NCBI GenBank assembly: GCA_947643595.1
Contig: CANRWP010000011.1
Coordinates: 1-64,000, forward strand
Source: an uncultured bacterium
GTDB taxonomy: Bacteria; Bacillota; Clostridia; Lachnospirales; Lachnospiraceae
Direction: 5' to 3'
Length of the DNA: 64,000 bases
In this document: positions 18,642-28,079 of the stretch, piece by piece
Layout: every line of letters begins with the position of its first letter
Position numbering within the stretch: the stretch's first letter is position 1
Program-made: the position numbers and the translations under genes
Notes under the pieces: model-generated
Database searches by the model: none
The model's input: the letters and a program-made list of their open reading frames with translations, nothing else
Told to the model about the DNA's origin: nothing

Positions 18642-19451
18642 ATTAAAAAAGGATTATTTACCATTTGTTTTATGATACTTCTGGCAGTGAGCGCTGTTTT
18701 TCCGGCGTCTGCCGGCGGAAATCTGCCCAGGCTGGTAGATGAGGCGAACCTGCTTACTGCCGCGGAGGAAGAGACCTTGCTGGAGAAACTGGATGAGATC
18801 AGTGAAAGGCAGCAGGTGGACATCGTAGTTGTCACTGTGGACTCCTTGGGAGGGGCGTCCCCGATGGCGTTTGCGGATGATTTTTATGATTTTTATGGAT
18901 ATGGTTTCGGGAGTGAGAAAGACGGAATCCTTCTTCTTATTAGTATGGAGGAGAGGGACTGGTACATATCGACGGCGGGCTATGGTATAACGGCAGTGAC
19001 CGACGCAGGCTGGGAGTACATAGCCGAAAGGTTTACCGAGGATCTGAGCGAGGGAGATTACGCCGGAGCTTTTACAATTTTTGCCGGGCAGTGCGACGAT
19101 TTTATCACACAGGCGAGAACAGGAGAGCCTTACGATGTGGGGAATCTTCCGAAAAAGCCGTTTGGTTTTGGCCTGCATTTCGCGGTCACCTTCGGAGCAG
19201 GTTTTGTCATAGCGCTGATCGTGACGGGAGTTATGGCAGGACAGCTAAAGACAGTGGGCAGTAAACGGGCGGCAGATAACTATGTGAAGCCGGGCAGTAT
19301 GCAGCTGACAAAGCGAAGTGATCTGTTCCTCTATCATCGAGTGAGCCGCCGGGCGAGACCAACCGGGAGCGGATCCCGCAGCTCGGGCGGGTCGAGTACG
19401 CACAGGTCTTCTTCCGGCAGAAGACATGGTGGCGGGGGAGGAAAATTCTAA
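18642..19451 (+). CDS. TPM-domain protein with probable ATT start
   Basis: A 269-residue secreted/membrane protein of the TPM (YgcG-like) family: VDEANLLTAAEEETLLEKLDEISERQQVDIVVVTVDSL is the family start and DGILLLISMEERDWYISTAGYG the core. The family fold is named for TLP18.3/Psb32/MOLO-1. A transmembrane helix (about 190-210) and a low-complexity Gly/Ser/Arg tail follow. The first ATG (18672) would cut the signal peptide in half. Reading from ATT at 18642 gives M/IKKGLFTICFMILLAVSAVFPASAG, a complete signal peptide, with GAGGGGGG 7 bases upstream. I therefore propose an ATT start. A nearby ATG at 18635 is in another frame and stops after three codons, so a sequencing indel is the alternative explanation. 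Confidence 0.75.
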   Translation: MKKGLFTICFMILLAVSAVFPASAGGNLPRLVDEANLLTAAEEETLLEKLDEISERQQVDIVVVTVDSLGGASPMAFADDFYDFYGYGFGSEKDGILLLISMEERDWYISTAGYGITAVTDAGWEYIAERFTEDLSEGDYAGAFTIFAGQCDDFITQARTGEPYDVGNLPKKPFGFGLHFAVTFGAGFVIALIVTGVMAGQLKTVGSKRAADNYVKPGSMQLTKRSDLFLYHRVSRRARPTGSGSRSSGGSSTHRSSSGRRHGGGGGKF

Positions 19452-19465
19452 AAGAAGAAAGAACG

Positions 19466-19516
19466 AAAAAGCTTCCAGGCACATAGGATAAAAAAAGTGT
19501 GTTTGGAGGCTTTTTT
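19466..19516 (+). promoter_or_regulatory. hairpin that is both terminator-like and RBS-sequestering
   Basis: Positions 19466-19484 pair with 19497-19515 over 19 consecutive positions, four of them G-U. The loop is 12 bases and T-rich sequence forms the 3' side. It would end the TPM transcript. The 3' arm also holds GGAGG (19504-19508), the ribosome site of the protease gene that starts at 19517, so read-through mRNA would be translationally masked. Confidence 0.65.
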
Positions 19517-21310
19517 ATGCCTTCCTGTGAAGAACGGATCTACAGCAACGATTATTTTAGCGCATTGCTTGACTTTTGGCCCCTGGAGGAGGAGATCGGC
19601 AATATAACAGAGAGATATTGTTATATGAAAATCAGCGATATTTTGGGGGCGCTGGTCATCGACAAAAGATTACTGACATCATTGTCCTATACGGATTACA
19701 CCTATCGGCTTTTGCCAAAACTGTACGCACCGATGCAGAATGTGTCCTTTCCGCTGCTGAAATCGGGCATTATTCAGGTACAGCAGCCGCCCCTCAGTCT
19801 GACAGGTCGGAGTGTGATCATCGGTATAGCGGATTCCGGCATAGATTATACGCTGCCGGCTTTTCGTCGGGAGGATGGCAGCAGCCGCATTCTGGCGATC
19901 TGGGATCAGACGATACCTTATGAAAGTACATCGGGGGCGGCGGAGCAGAGTGAGAATGCGGATGAAGCGGACCGCATGAGGAGATGGAACGACGACAGGG
20001 TGGAGAAGAGGGGGACTTTGGATGTCCCTTTCGGGACGGTCTACACCCGGGCGGAAATCGATGAGGCTCTGCGGAGCGAGAATCCTTTTCTGAAAGTGCC
20101 TTCCAGAGACATGACAGGGCATGGGAGCGCCATGGCAGGCGCCGCCGGCGGAAAAGTGGGAGAGGAGATATACGGAGGCGCGGTGGATGCGGAGTACGTC
20201 ATAGTAAAATGCAAACAGGCGAACAGGGATCTGCGCCGGTTTTATTTTATTGCACAGGAGGCGGAAGCCTACAGCGAGACAGATATTATGCTGGCATACC
20301 GATTTATGGACAGCTATTGTGAGCCTTTCCGGAAACCACTGGTTTATTGCCTTGGAATGGGAAGCAGTATGGGGCCTCATGACGGAACCTCCCTGTTTTC
20401 CGAATTCTTGAACGGTATGGCGCTGAAGCGGAGCCGGGCGATCGTAGTCTGCGGCGGAAACGAGGGAAATCAGGCGGGACATTTTGCCGGGGAGGGGGAT
20501 CAGGATGTGGAACTGCGGACAGGCGAGGGAGTGGACGGATTCACACTGGAGATCTGGGGCAGCGTACCGGAAATTTTTTCGATCATCATACTGACGCCGG
20601 GGGGAGAGAGCACGGCGGTTCTGAGCAGTATCGTGAGCAACAGCAAGAGAATTACTTTTATTTTCGAGGAGACAGTGATCTACGCGGAGGCGGAGCTGGC
20701 GGAGCAAAGTTCAGGCAGGACGCTTATGGTGCTGCGGTTTGAGAGACCCACGCCGGGGATCTGGCGCATTAAAATGCGGAATGCCGGTATGTTTCACATG
20801 TGGCTGCCGGTGAAAAGTTTTCTCGGGGGAGAGGTCTTTTTTCTGCAGCCGGATCCGGAGATCACATTGACCGAACCGGCTTACGCACGGGAGGTCATTT
20901 CCATCTCCACCTACGAGGATGCGACAGGGGCATTCTGGGGGGAAAGCGGCAGAGGATATGCGGCTGATGGACAGATCAAACCGGATTTTGCGGCTCCGGG
21001 GGTGGATATACCGGTTCCCGGGAGAGCGCCGCTCGCACTGCCCGGGCCAGACGGCGCGGAGAATATGAATGACCTGGGGCGTTTTACGGTCACCGGCAGC
21101 AGCATGTCGGCGGCCATAACGGCGGGAGCGGTAGCACAGTTTCTGGAGTGGGCGATCGTGAGGGAGAACGATTTGTTCATTAAAGGAAGAGAGATCAAGA
21201 GTTATCTGCAGAGAGGAGCGGCGAAGGAGGCGGGAGTGGAGTACCCCGACAGGAGGTGGGGGTACGGGAAATTGAATTTGCAGAGGACATTTGAGACGCT
21301 GCGAGTGTGA
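19517..21310 (+). CDS. S8 family subtilisin-like serine protease (CspABC-like)
   Basis: A 597-residue protease with no signal peptide. The catalytic triad is complete: Asp106 in IADSGID, His202 in TGHGSAM and Ser529 in GSSMSAA. The long insertion between His and Ser (about 325 residues with a jelly-roll-like middle, around FTLEIWGSVPEIFSIIILTPGG) is typical of clostridial Csp-type subtilases, some of which act in spore germination. Here all three residues are kept, so it should be active. The ATG at 19517 is chosen for the GGAGG 8 bases upstream; the open frame reaches back to GTG 19499. Its ribosome site lies in a hairpin. The role in this organism is not shown by sequence. Confidence 0.88.
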   Translation: MPSCEERIYSNDYFSALLDFWPLEEEIGNITERYCYMKISDILGALVIDKRLLTSLSYTDYTYRLLPKLYAPMQNVSFPLLKSGIIQVQQPPLSLTGRSVIIGIADSGIDYTLPAFRREDGSSRILAIWDQTIPYESTSGAAEQSENADEADRMRRWNDDRVEKRGTLDVPFGTVYTRAEIDEALRSENPFLKVPSRDMTGHGSAMAGAAGGKVGEEIYGGAVDAEYVIVKCKQANRDLRRFYFIAQEAEAYSETDIMLAYRFMDSYCEPFRKPLVYCLGMGSSMGPHDGTSLFSEFLNGMALKRSRAIVVCGGNEGNQAGHFAGEGDQDVELRTGEGVDGFTLEIWGSVPEIFSIIILTPGGESTAVLSSIVSNSKRITFIFEETVIYAEAELAEQSSGRTLMVLRFERPTPGIWRIKMRNAGMFHMWLPVKSFLGGEVFFLQPDPEITLTEPAYAREVISISTYEDATGAFWGESGRGYAADGQIKPDFAAPGVDIPVPGRAPLALPGPDGAENMNDLGRFTVTGSSMSAAITAGAVAQFLEWAIVRENDLFIKGREIKSYLQRGAAKEAGVEYPDRRWGYGKLNLQRTFETLRV

Positions 21311-21417
21311 GGATGGAGATTCCTGCTTAGAACAGCCAATAAAATAGAACCAGGTGAATTATGTCATATGGGCTTGTTGGGGGAGGGTAGGGGCAGAAGC
21401 TGACAATAAATGTTATG

Positions 21418-21446
21418 TTGACACAGGGTGGAATAAATGATGTAAT
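21418..21446 (+). promoter_or_regulatory. promoter of the Wadjet operon
   Basis: TTGACA (21418-21423), a 17-base spacer and TGTAAT (21441-21446), 35 bases before the chosen jetA start. It lies within the open frame that runs upstream of jetA, which supports the downstream start codon. Confidence 0.6.
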
Positions 21447-21480
21447 TGAAAGAAAAGCAGTATTTTGTGAAGGGTTGTCC

Positions 21481-22860
21481 ATGTTCAATATCATATCAGA
21501 AAGTTTCTTTGTACCGTTGGCATCTCCTAATAAGCTGGTATATTGGGAATGCATCTGCAGGCTGTTTTCCATTATGGATAACCAGCTGTCTTTCGGCGTG
21601 GAACGGGATGTGCTGGTGGATGAACTGCAGTACTATTTTGAGCAGGCGAATGCGGCGGATCTCGCAGATGAGGAACTGACAGGGACGGACAGCCGGGGCA
21701 GGGCAAACTGGATGCTGCGCCGGTTGGAATATTATGGCTGGATAGAGATCGAAACGGATAAAAGCTATGTGCAGAGAGTTAACTTCAAGGAGTACGCAGT
21801 CAAAATTGTCAAAACTCTTTTGGAGGTTGCCGAGGGAAGGCAGATCGAATATCAGGGATACATATATACGATCTACTCTCTGGTGCGCAGCAGTACCGAT
21901 CATCCCGGCGTAGTTCTCATGCAGATCCTGGAGAATACGGATCTGCTGATCACAGGTCTGAAAAATTTAAATTCCAGCATCAAGCATTATATTGATGATC
22001 TGACAAGACATAAAACAGTGGCGGAGATTATGAATGCCCTGTTTAATGATTATATTACCAATATAGTGGACAAGGCATATCACAGACTTCTGACTTCCGA
22101 TAATGTGTCAAAATTCAGACCGGAGATCGTAGAGCGGTTGGAAAACAGGGGCCGGAGCAGAGCCTATGTGGAAAAGACGGCGGCGGAGATTGCCGGCATT
22201 AAGGAAGTCTCAAAGGAGGCCGCGGAAGAACTGGTCTATCAATATCTTCACAGTGTCGTAGATGCTTTTCAGAATATGGATGATATCCTGAAAGAAATCA
22301 ATCAGAAAAATACCCAGTATCAGCGTTCGGCGGTAAACCGCGCGCGCTTTATGCTGACGGGAAGCGAGGATGTCAGGGGACAGATCAAGGAGATCCTGAT
22401 GGGGATCAATGAGAGAATCACCGCGGAGCAGATGAATCCCGGCGGCATCTACAGGATCGATTTTCTGGATGAACTGATTCGGATTTACAGCGTCGGTTTT
22501 CTGGACGAGAGATCTTTTTATTCACCTGTGGAGGGGAAAAAGGAATTTAAGCCGGAGGAGATCGCGGAGGCGGAACCGGATCTTATCATACGGCAGGAAA
22601 AACTGCGCAGGATGGCGGAGAAAATGCAGAAAGTGCTGAGCGTTCCGAAGATCAATGCCTATGTCAAAACGCAGCTCGGGGAGAAAAGGGAACTTCTCGC
22701 GTCACAGTTTCCGCTTAAGACTGCAGAGGACTTTGTGAAGATCATCTATATCAGGCTGTACGGTCAGAGAAAGAATATGGACTATACGGTTGAGCTGAAT
22801 GATTATGGAGAGAGAAACGGCTACCGGTTTAAAGATTTTTTGATTCGCCTGAAAAAGTGA
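21481..22860 (+). CDS. jetA: Wadjet anti-plasmid system protein JetA
   Basis: The kleisin-like subunit (MksF-related) of the Wadjet SMC complex, 459 residues. The N-terminus (MFNIISESFFVPLASPNKLVYW) matches the conserved start of JetA proteins I know from Clostridia. The protein is mainly helical, with a winged-helix-like stretch near residue 75 (GRANWMLRRLEYYGWIEIE). It bridges the JetC ATPase heads together with JetB. The ATG at 21481 has GAAGGG 6 bases upstream and lies just after the predicted promoter; the frame is open back to 21415. It is the first of four overlapping or closely spaced genes, jetA-jetB-jetC-jetD. Confidence 0.88.
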   Translation: MFNIISESFFVPLASPNKLVYWECICRLFSIMDNQLSFGVERDVLVDELQYYFEQANAADLADEELTGTDSRGRANWMLRRLEYYGWIEIETDKSYVQRVNFKEYAVKIVKTLLEVAEGRQIEYQGYIYTIYSLVRSSTDHPGVVLMQILENTDLLITGLKNLNSSIKHYIDDLTRHKTVAEIMNALFNDYITNIVDKAYHRLLTSDNVSKFRPEIVERLENRGRSRAYVEKTAAEIAGIKEVSKEAAEELVYQYLHSVVDAFQNMDDILKEINQKNTQYQRSAVNRARFMLTGSEDVRGQIKEILMGINERITAEQMNPGGIYRIDFLDELIRIYSVGFLDERSFYSPVEGKKEFKPEEIAEAEPDLIIRQEKLRRMAEKMQKVLSVPKINAYVKTQLGEKRELLASQFPLKTAEDFVKIIYIRLYGQRKNMDYTVELNDYGERNGYRFKDFLIRLKK

Positions 22861-22874
22861 CAGCGGGAAAGGAC

Positions 22875-23501
22875 ATGGCAATCGATATGAATTTACTTGA
22901 CGGAATGCTTCAAAGGGATAAGGATAATTTTGTCAGGATCTGCAACAGGCTGCTGGGAACCTGCTTTTTGTGCAAGGGAAATATCACAGCCAGATCCGAC
23001 TACTATTTTGTGCTGAAACATAAAGCGGAAATGGCGGAGTATCTGTCTGTGCTGGGATACCGGTTGGAGATCAACGAGGAATACGGCGTGGTCCAGCTGA
23101 CGAATCCGCTGAATTTCAACAGGCTGAATCTGAAACTGTACGAGTCTGTCATTTTGCTGATTCTGCGGGTTTTGTTTGATGAGAAGAAAAGAGAACTGTC
23201 CGCGGCCGACGAGGTGATCATAAATCTGGGGGATATCCACGAAAAGTTTATGAGTTTAAAGATCAGGGACAGGCTGATCGATAAGACAACGATGAGGAAT
23301 GCCCTGAGTCTGTTTAAGCGCTTCCAGCTGATTGAAATACTGGACAGAAATCTGGACAACGAAGATTCCAGAATATTGATTTTTGATTCTATCCTGATGG
23401 CCGTGAGAGTGGAAGATATCAAACAGGCTTACGACAGACTGGAGATATACAGAAAGGGAGCGAAAGCGAATGAAGACACTGACGAGAGTGAAGCTGATTA
23501 A
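22875..23501 (+). CDS. jetB: Wadjet system protein JetB (MksE-like)
   Basis: A small helical, winged-helix (KITE-type) subunit of 208 residues that binds the JetA kleisin. Sequence stretches such as LYESVILLILRVLFDEKKREL and VIINLGDIHEKF fit MksE/JetB (DUF4194-like) proteins. Identification rests on that similarity and on position between jetA and jetC. An alternative GTG start at 22857 overlaps the jetA stop; ATG 22875 is preferred. The end overlaps jetC by 32 bp. Confidence 0.85.
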   Translation: MAIDMNLLDGMLQRDKDNFVRICNRLLGTCFLCKGNITARSDYYFVLKHKAEMAEYLSVLGYRLEINEEYGVVQLTNPLNFNRLNLKLYESVILLILRVLFDEKKRELSAADEVIINLGDIHEKFMSLKIRDRLIDKTTMRNALSLFKRFQLIEILDRNLDNEDSRILIFDSILMAVRVEDIKQAYDRLEIYRKGAKANEDTDESEAD

Positions 23502-26500
23502 CTGGCACCGTTTCACCAACACCACCATAGAGTTTGGCTTTTCCACGCTCCTTTCGGGGGAAAACGGGGCCGGAAAATCCACTCTTTTGGACGCGATCCA
23601 GTTTGTGGTCACCTGTACTGCGAATTATTTCAACAAGGCGGCCCATGAAAACGGAAAGAGGAAACTGGCAGGATATATACGCTGCAAGACAGGAAAAGAA
23701 AATAAACCTTATGAGCGGATCGGGGAGATCAGCGCGCATGTCGCACTGGAGTTCTATGAGGACAGCAAAAAACAGTATTTTGTGGTAGGGGCAGTGATCG
23801 ATTCCGCCTCCGAGGGGCAGGAAAAAACAGTCCGCTATCTGATGGATCATACCAGATTTACGGAGGATATGTTTTTTCAGGGGAAGACACCGAGATCCAT
23901 CAACCAGTTTCACAGTGCAAACAGCGGAAAAATCAAGATGTGGTGCAAGACGGGGATAGAGGCAAAGAAGATGATAAAAACCCGTTTCGGAAGGATCGAG
24001 GACAAGTTTTTCTCTCTCATTCCCAAGGCGCTGGCGTTCCGCCCCATTGACGATATCAAGGATTTTGTGTATTCCTATGTGTTGGACGAGAAGGAAGTCA
24101 ATATTGATATTCTGAGGGAGAATGTCAGAACCTATCAGGAGCTGGAGAAGACGCTGGACAGCGTGAAACGTCGTATCGCCAAACTGGAGATCATCGAGGG
24201 GCATCATTCGCAGGTGATGGATGGTCTTGGGAAGGATAAAATGTACGATTACTTTTTGGAGAGAGCCGAAGCCGATATTCTGGGAGAGCGCATCTCAGAG
24301 GTGAAAAGTCAGCTACAGATGGAGAAATACCGACTGGAACAGCGGGAAATGGAGATCAAAGCGACAACAGACGAGAAAAATGAGCGACAGCAGATGCGGG
24401 ACGCGCTGATGGCGGAACTTGCAAAGGATGAAGATTTTCTCGCGCTGGACGGACAAAAGAGAGAATTGCAGAAACTGCAGACGGCACTGCAGGAACAGGA
24501 GGAAGAGCGGAGGGATCTGCTTGCCAGCGTGAAGACCTCCAGCGCTCAGGTGACGAAATTGCTTAAATTAAGGGATGCGGATCCCTGTTTCAGGGAGTAC
24601 GATAAAGTTCTGAAAAATCTGGGGATGCAGGAGGATATTTCTGAGGTTAAATTTCTTACGAGGAGAGTGATCGCCTGCAAAAAGCAGATGTATGACGAAA
24701 ACCGGCTGGAGAGTGCAAAACTGCAGGTGCAGTTAAACGGCAGGAAGACAGAGCGCCTTGAGCTGAATAAAAAGATAGAACAGCTGAAGCAGAAGAAACT
24801 GACTTACCCGGAGGAGGTAGTGAAAGTCAGACAGGCGATCGAGGAGGAGTTTGCCCGGATCGGCCGGAAACCGGAGCCGAGAATCCTGTGTGAACTGCTG
24901 GAAATTTCGGAGGAGCAGTGGCGGAATGCGGTGGAGGGTTATCTGAATACTCAGCGCTTTTATATTCTGGTGGAGCCGGAGAATTTTGATATTGCCCTGG
25001 GAGTCTATGACAGGCTGCGCAAGGGAAAGAAGGCGTATGGGGTGGGACTGATCAATACCAGAAAGCTGGAAAAGTACAGCGAGGCACCGGAGGGGACGCT
25101 TGCGGCGATGGTCTCTTCCCAAAACCGGTATGCCAGTCAGTTCATTAATATGATTCTGGGCAAGGTCCATATGTGTAAGCATTACAGTGAACTGAAAAAT
25201 TACCCCGTTTCCATCACGAAAGAATGTATGAAGTATCAGAATCATGTGGCAAGCGCCATCAGGCCGGCAATTTTTGAGACGCCCTTTATCGGACAAAATG
25301 CAGTGAGAGTGCAGCTTGAGCAGGCGGTAAAAGAGAGAGAACAGATATCCGAAGAAGTTCGTAAGTTGGAAGAGCAGTTAAGGAAACTCGCACAGGTGAC
25401 GGATGTCTTAAGTGTGGATGCGGATGTTGATATTCAGTACCGACTGGATGTGCTTACCAGGATAAAAACCATACGGGCAGGGATAGACAAGTGTAAGAAG
25501 AATATTGTTACGCTGGAGAAAAATGCCACGATGATACAGAAGAGAATCCAGCTTCGGACACTGGAAACAATGATCAGCGAACTGGATATTCAGCTGGGAA
25601 AATGGAACCAGGAGACAGGAAAATATGAGCAGAGGATAGAAGATTATAAAAAGGAGACGGAGAGACTGCAGGCTGAGCGCGCCTTTAAACAGGAGGCTGT
25701 CGTCAGGCTGGGAGCAGCAGCGAAGGATGTGCTGCCGGCGTGGAACAGCGACTACGAAAAACAGACCGGGGATAAAACCTTTGAACAGTTCCGCGATAAT
25801 TTTGCAAGAAGAAAAAAAGCCAATGCAACCACTATGGAACGCGCCAGGGAAGATATGGTGAATGCCATGGTCTCCTACAAGACGGAACATGATTTCGGCG
25901 CCGCTCCCAGTATGGAAGGCTACCCGGATTTTGCCGAGGTCTACGAAAGACTTCGCACGTCGGAGCTTCTGAACTATGAGGAGAAGGTACAATCGGCCAG
26001 ACAGGCGGCGGAGGAGGAGTTCAGGGAACAGTTTCTGGCCAAACTGCAGGAAAATATGAAGCAGGCACAGAGTGAGTTTAAGGAACTGAACAGAGCGCTC
26101 AGAGATATCATTTTCAGCAATGAGAAATATGAGTTTATCCATCAGCCCAGCAAACGCTACAGACAGTATTATGAGATGATCATGGACGATTTTAATGCCA
26201 TACAGGGAGAGTCTATCTTCAGCGGACTGTTCCACGAGAACCATAAGGAAGTCATCGATGAACTGTTTGAGAAACTGGCCTTGGACAATGAGAACAGCGC
26301 GCAGGCTCTGGATGAGTTTACCGATTACAGAACGTATATGGACTATGACATTAAAATAGTACACAGCGACAACAGTTATTCCTTCTACTCCAAAGTATGT
26401 GAGGAAAAGAGCGGCGGTGAGACACAGACGCCTTTTTATGTCACTGTGGCGGCTTCCTTCGTGCAGCTGTACAGCAATAATATCGGCGGCGAGGCGATCG

Positions 26501-26712
26501 GCCTTGTCATGTTTGATGAGGCTTTCAACAATATGGATGATGAGCGGATAGGAGGGGTACTGGAATTTTTGAGGAGACTGCCGCTGCAGATTATCATTGC
26601 CGCACCGCCTGACAAAATCCAGTACATCAGTCCGTCCGTGGAGGAGACGCTGCTGATCATGACGGATGAGAAGGTCAGCTTTGTGGAGAGGTATCACAAT
26701 GGAGCGGTATGA
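23470..26712 (+). CDS. jetC: Wadjet system SMC-like ATPase JetC
   Basis: The SMC-like (MksB-related) motor of the Wadjet complex, 1080 residues. The N-terminal head has Walker A GENGAGKST at about 30-38 (preceded by INWHRF, typical of RecF/SMC heads). Residues about 250-950 are mostly coiled coil with a globular region near 480-620 (EISEEQWRNAVEGYL, then HMCKHYSELKNYPVS). The C-terminal head carries the signature KSGGETQ and Walker B VMFDEAFNNMDDER. Known Wadjet complexes extrude DNA loops to test for small circular DNA and then cleave it through JetD. All ATPase motifs are intact, so the system is likely functional. Confidence 0.93.
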   Translation: MKTLTRVKLINWHRFTNTTIEFGFSTLLSGENGAGKSTLLDAIQFVVTCTANYFNKAAHENGKRKLAGYIRCKTGKENKPYERIGEISAHVALEFYEDSKKQYFVVGAVIDSASEGQEKTVRYLMDHTRFTEDMFFQGKTPRSINQFHSANSGKIKMWCKTGIEAKKMIKTRFGRIEDKFFSLIPKALAFRPIDDIKDFVYSYVLDEKEVNIDILRENVRTYQELEKTLDSVKRRIAKLEIIEGHHSQVMDGLGKDKMYDYFLERAEADILGERISEVKSQLQMEKYRLEQREMEIKATTDEKNERQQMRDALMAELAKDEDFLALDGQKRELQKLQTALQEQEEERRDLLASVKTSSAQVTKLLKLRDADPCFREYDKVLKNLGMQEDISEVKFLTRRVIACKKQMYDENRLESAKLQVQLNGRKTERLELNKKIEQLKQKKLTYPEEVVKVRQAIEEEFARIGRKPEPRILCELLEISEEQWRNAVEGYLNTQRFYILVEPENFDIALGVYDRLRKGKKAYGVGLINTRKLEKYSEAPEGTLAAMVSSQNRYASQFINMILGKVHMCKHYSELKNYPVSITKECMKYQNHVASAIRPAIFETPFIGQNAVRVQLEQAVKEREQISEEVRKLEEQLRKLAQVTDVLSVDADVDIQYRLDVLTRIKTIRAGIDKCKKNIVTLEKNATMIQKRIQLRTLETMISELDIQLGKWNQETGKYEQRIEDYKKETERLQAERAFKQEAVVRLGAAAKDVLPAWNSDYEKQTGDKTFEQFRDNFARRKKANATTMERAREDMVNAMVSYKTEHDFGAAPSMEGYPDFAEVYERLRTSELLNYEEKVQSARQAAEEEFREQFLAKLQENMKQAQSEFKELNRALRDIIFSNEKYEFIHQPSKRYRQYYEMIMDDFNAIQGESIFSGLFHENHKEVIDELFEKLALDNENSAQALDEFTDYRTYMDYDIKIVHSDNSYSFYSKVCEEKSGGETQTPFYVTVAASFVQLYSNNIGGEAIGLVMFDEAFNNMDDERIGGVLEFLRRLPLQIIIAAPPDKIQYISPSVEETLLIMTDEKVSFVERYHNGAV

Positions 26713-27910
26713 TAAAAAAATTATGGACAGGCTCCTGGATTCCTACGAGGAGAGCACGCTGTTTGACGGAAAAAATAAGATGACAGTGCACATTGCCTTT
26801 CCCTTCAACAAAAAAAACATTCCGGCATATTTTGACGAGAGTTCTCTTGTCTATGAGGAGATCCATGCGGCCATGCAGGAACTTGAGTGGAGGGGATTTA
26901 TTAACATCATATGGAGGAAGGGGAAGGAAGGCCACATTATTTCAAAAGTGGTTTTGCGAACCGAAAATCTGGAGGAAGCTTACGCTTATGTGTCCAGGGT
27001 ATCCAAGGCGGACAGGATCAGGGAGAATCGAGCTCTGCTTGCAAAGCTGCGGGAGCGTTTTGACACGCCGGTCTATCAGGCGTTCATAGAGTATCTGGAT
27101 GGCCGCCTGAAAAACGCGCAGCCGGTAAAGGAGTTTATTGATCTGTCAAATCCGGAGGAGACGGAAATTTTTCTGACGGGGATCGGAGAGATCGAGAGGA
27201 ATGACAGAAACTGCTATATCAGAGAATTTTCCATAGAACATTTCCACGACTCCAAGGTATTCGAATCCATGAGAGGGAAAATTGTGAGAGTGATGCGCAC
27301 ATTTGGGGAGGGGTACGAGGAGAAGGATCTGAATGAGATCCTTGCGGAATACGGAATTTATCACACGCCAAACTATGTGTATTTTAAAGGGAATGTTTCA
27401 ATCAGAGTGGGAGAGTGTCCGTTTCAGGTCGGGGAACTGCGCCAGGGACTGGGAATCTCGGGGGAAGATATCGACAGGGTTTGTTTTGAGGATGGAGCGA
27501 GGATCCGCAAGGTGATCACAATTGAAAATCTTACGACCTTTTTCAGATGGGAGGAGGAGGAAAGTCTGATGATCTATCTGGGAGGGTATCACAACAGTGT
27601 CAGACGCATACTGCTGCAAAAAGTTTATCATACGTTTCCGGATGCCTGCTATTGTCATTTTGGAGACATTGATGTGGGAGGTTTTCTGATTTACGAGGAC
27701 CTGTGCAGGAAGACGGGAATTCCTTTTACATGCTGCAGGATGGATCTGGATACCCTGACAGAGTACGAAGCGTACGGCAAAGCGCTGACAGAGAACGACC
27801 GCGCCGGAATAGAGAGGATATTAAAGGAAAATCCGGATGTCCAGTACGCGGAGGTTCTCGAGTATATGTTGTCGGCCGGGGTGAAGCTGGAGCAGGAATG
27901 TATCGTTTAG
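26699..27910 (+). CDS. jetD: Wadjet system nuclease JetD
   Basis: The DNA-cleaving subunit, 403 residues. The N-terminal half is helical and the C-terminal third has a Toprim-like fold with the acidic motif HFGDIDVGGF (about residue 320), as expected for the DUF2220 part of JetD. The ATG at 26699 has GGAGAGG 7 bases upstream and overlaps the jetC stop by 14 bp. The C-terminus reads LEQECIV; a diverged copy of this tail occurs 1.3 kb downstream. The gene ends where an AT-rich region of gene fragments begins. Confidence 0.88.
   Translation: MERYDKKIMDRLLDSYEESTLFDGKNKMTVHIAFPFNKKNIPAYFDESSLVYEEIHAAMQELEWRGFINIIWRKGKEGHIISKVVLRTENLEEAYAYVSRVSKADRIRENRALLAKLRERFDTPVYQAFIEYLDGRLKNAQPVKEFIDLSNPEETEIFLTGIGEIERNDRNCYIREFSIEHFHDSKVFESMRGKIVRVMRTFGEGYEEKDLNEILAEYGIYHTPNYVYFKGNVSIRVGECPFQVGELRQGLGISGEDIDRVCFEDGARIRKVITIENLTTFFRWEEEESLMIYLGGYHNSVRRILLQKVYHTFPDACYCHFGDIDVGGFLIYEDLCRKTGIPFTCCRMDLDTLTEYEAYGKALTENDRAGIERILKENPDVQYAEVLEYMLSAGVKLEQECIV
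27890..27904 (+). repeat. 15-bp direct repeat, copy 1 (jetD 3' end)
   Basis: GAGCAGGAATGTATC occurs here in the last codons of jetD and again, identical, at 29184-29198. The two copies flank the region of gene fragments. Confidence 0.9.
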
Positions 27911-28079
27911 AGTGTGTGAAATAGTTTGTGTCTTTGGAAAAAAATACATCCTATTTAGTCAAGTCTTTTTTCCTTATTTTTCAAGGAATTATTAGTTACA
28001 TATCTGGGATGAATGAGCTAAGATGATGGACATTTCTCTGTATCTGGTACGAAAATAGAGGTGTTTGGGTATTCACGAT

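Noticed and set aside
27911-28072. Possible end of an IS256-like element just after jetD
   Set aside because: The sequence is AT-rich with T and A runs but I found no matching inverted end or transposase fragment of that family.
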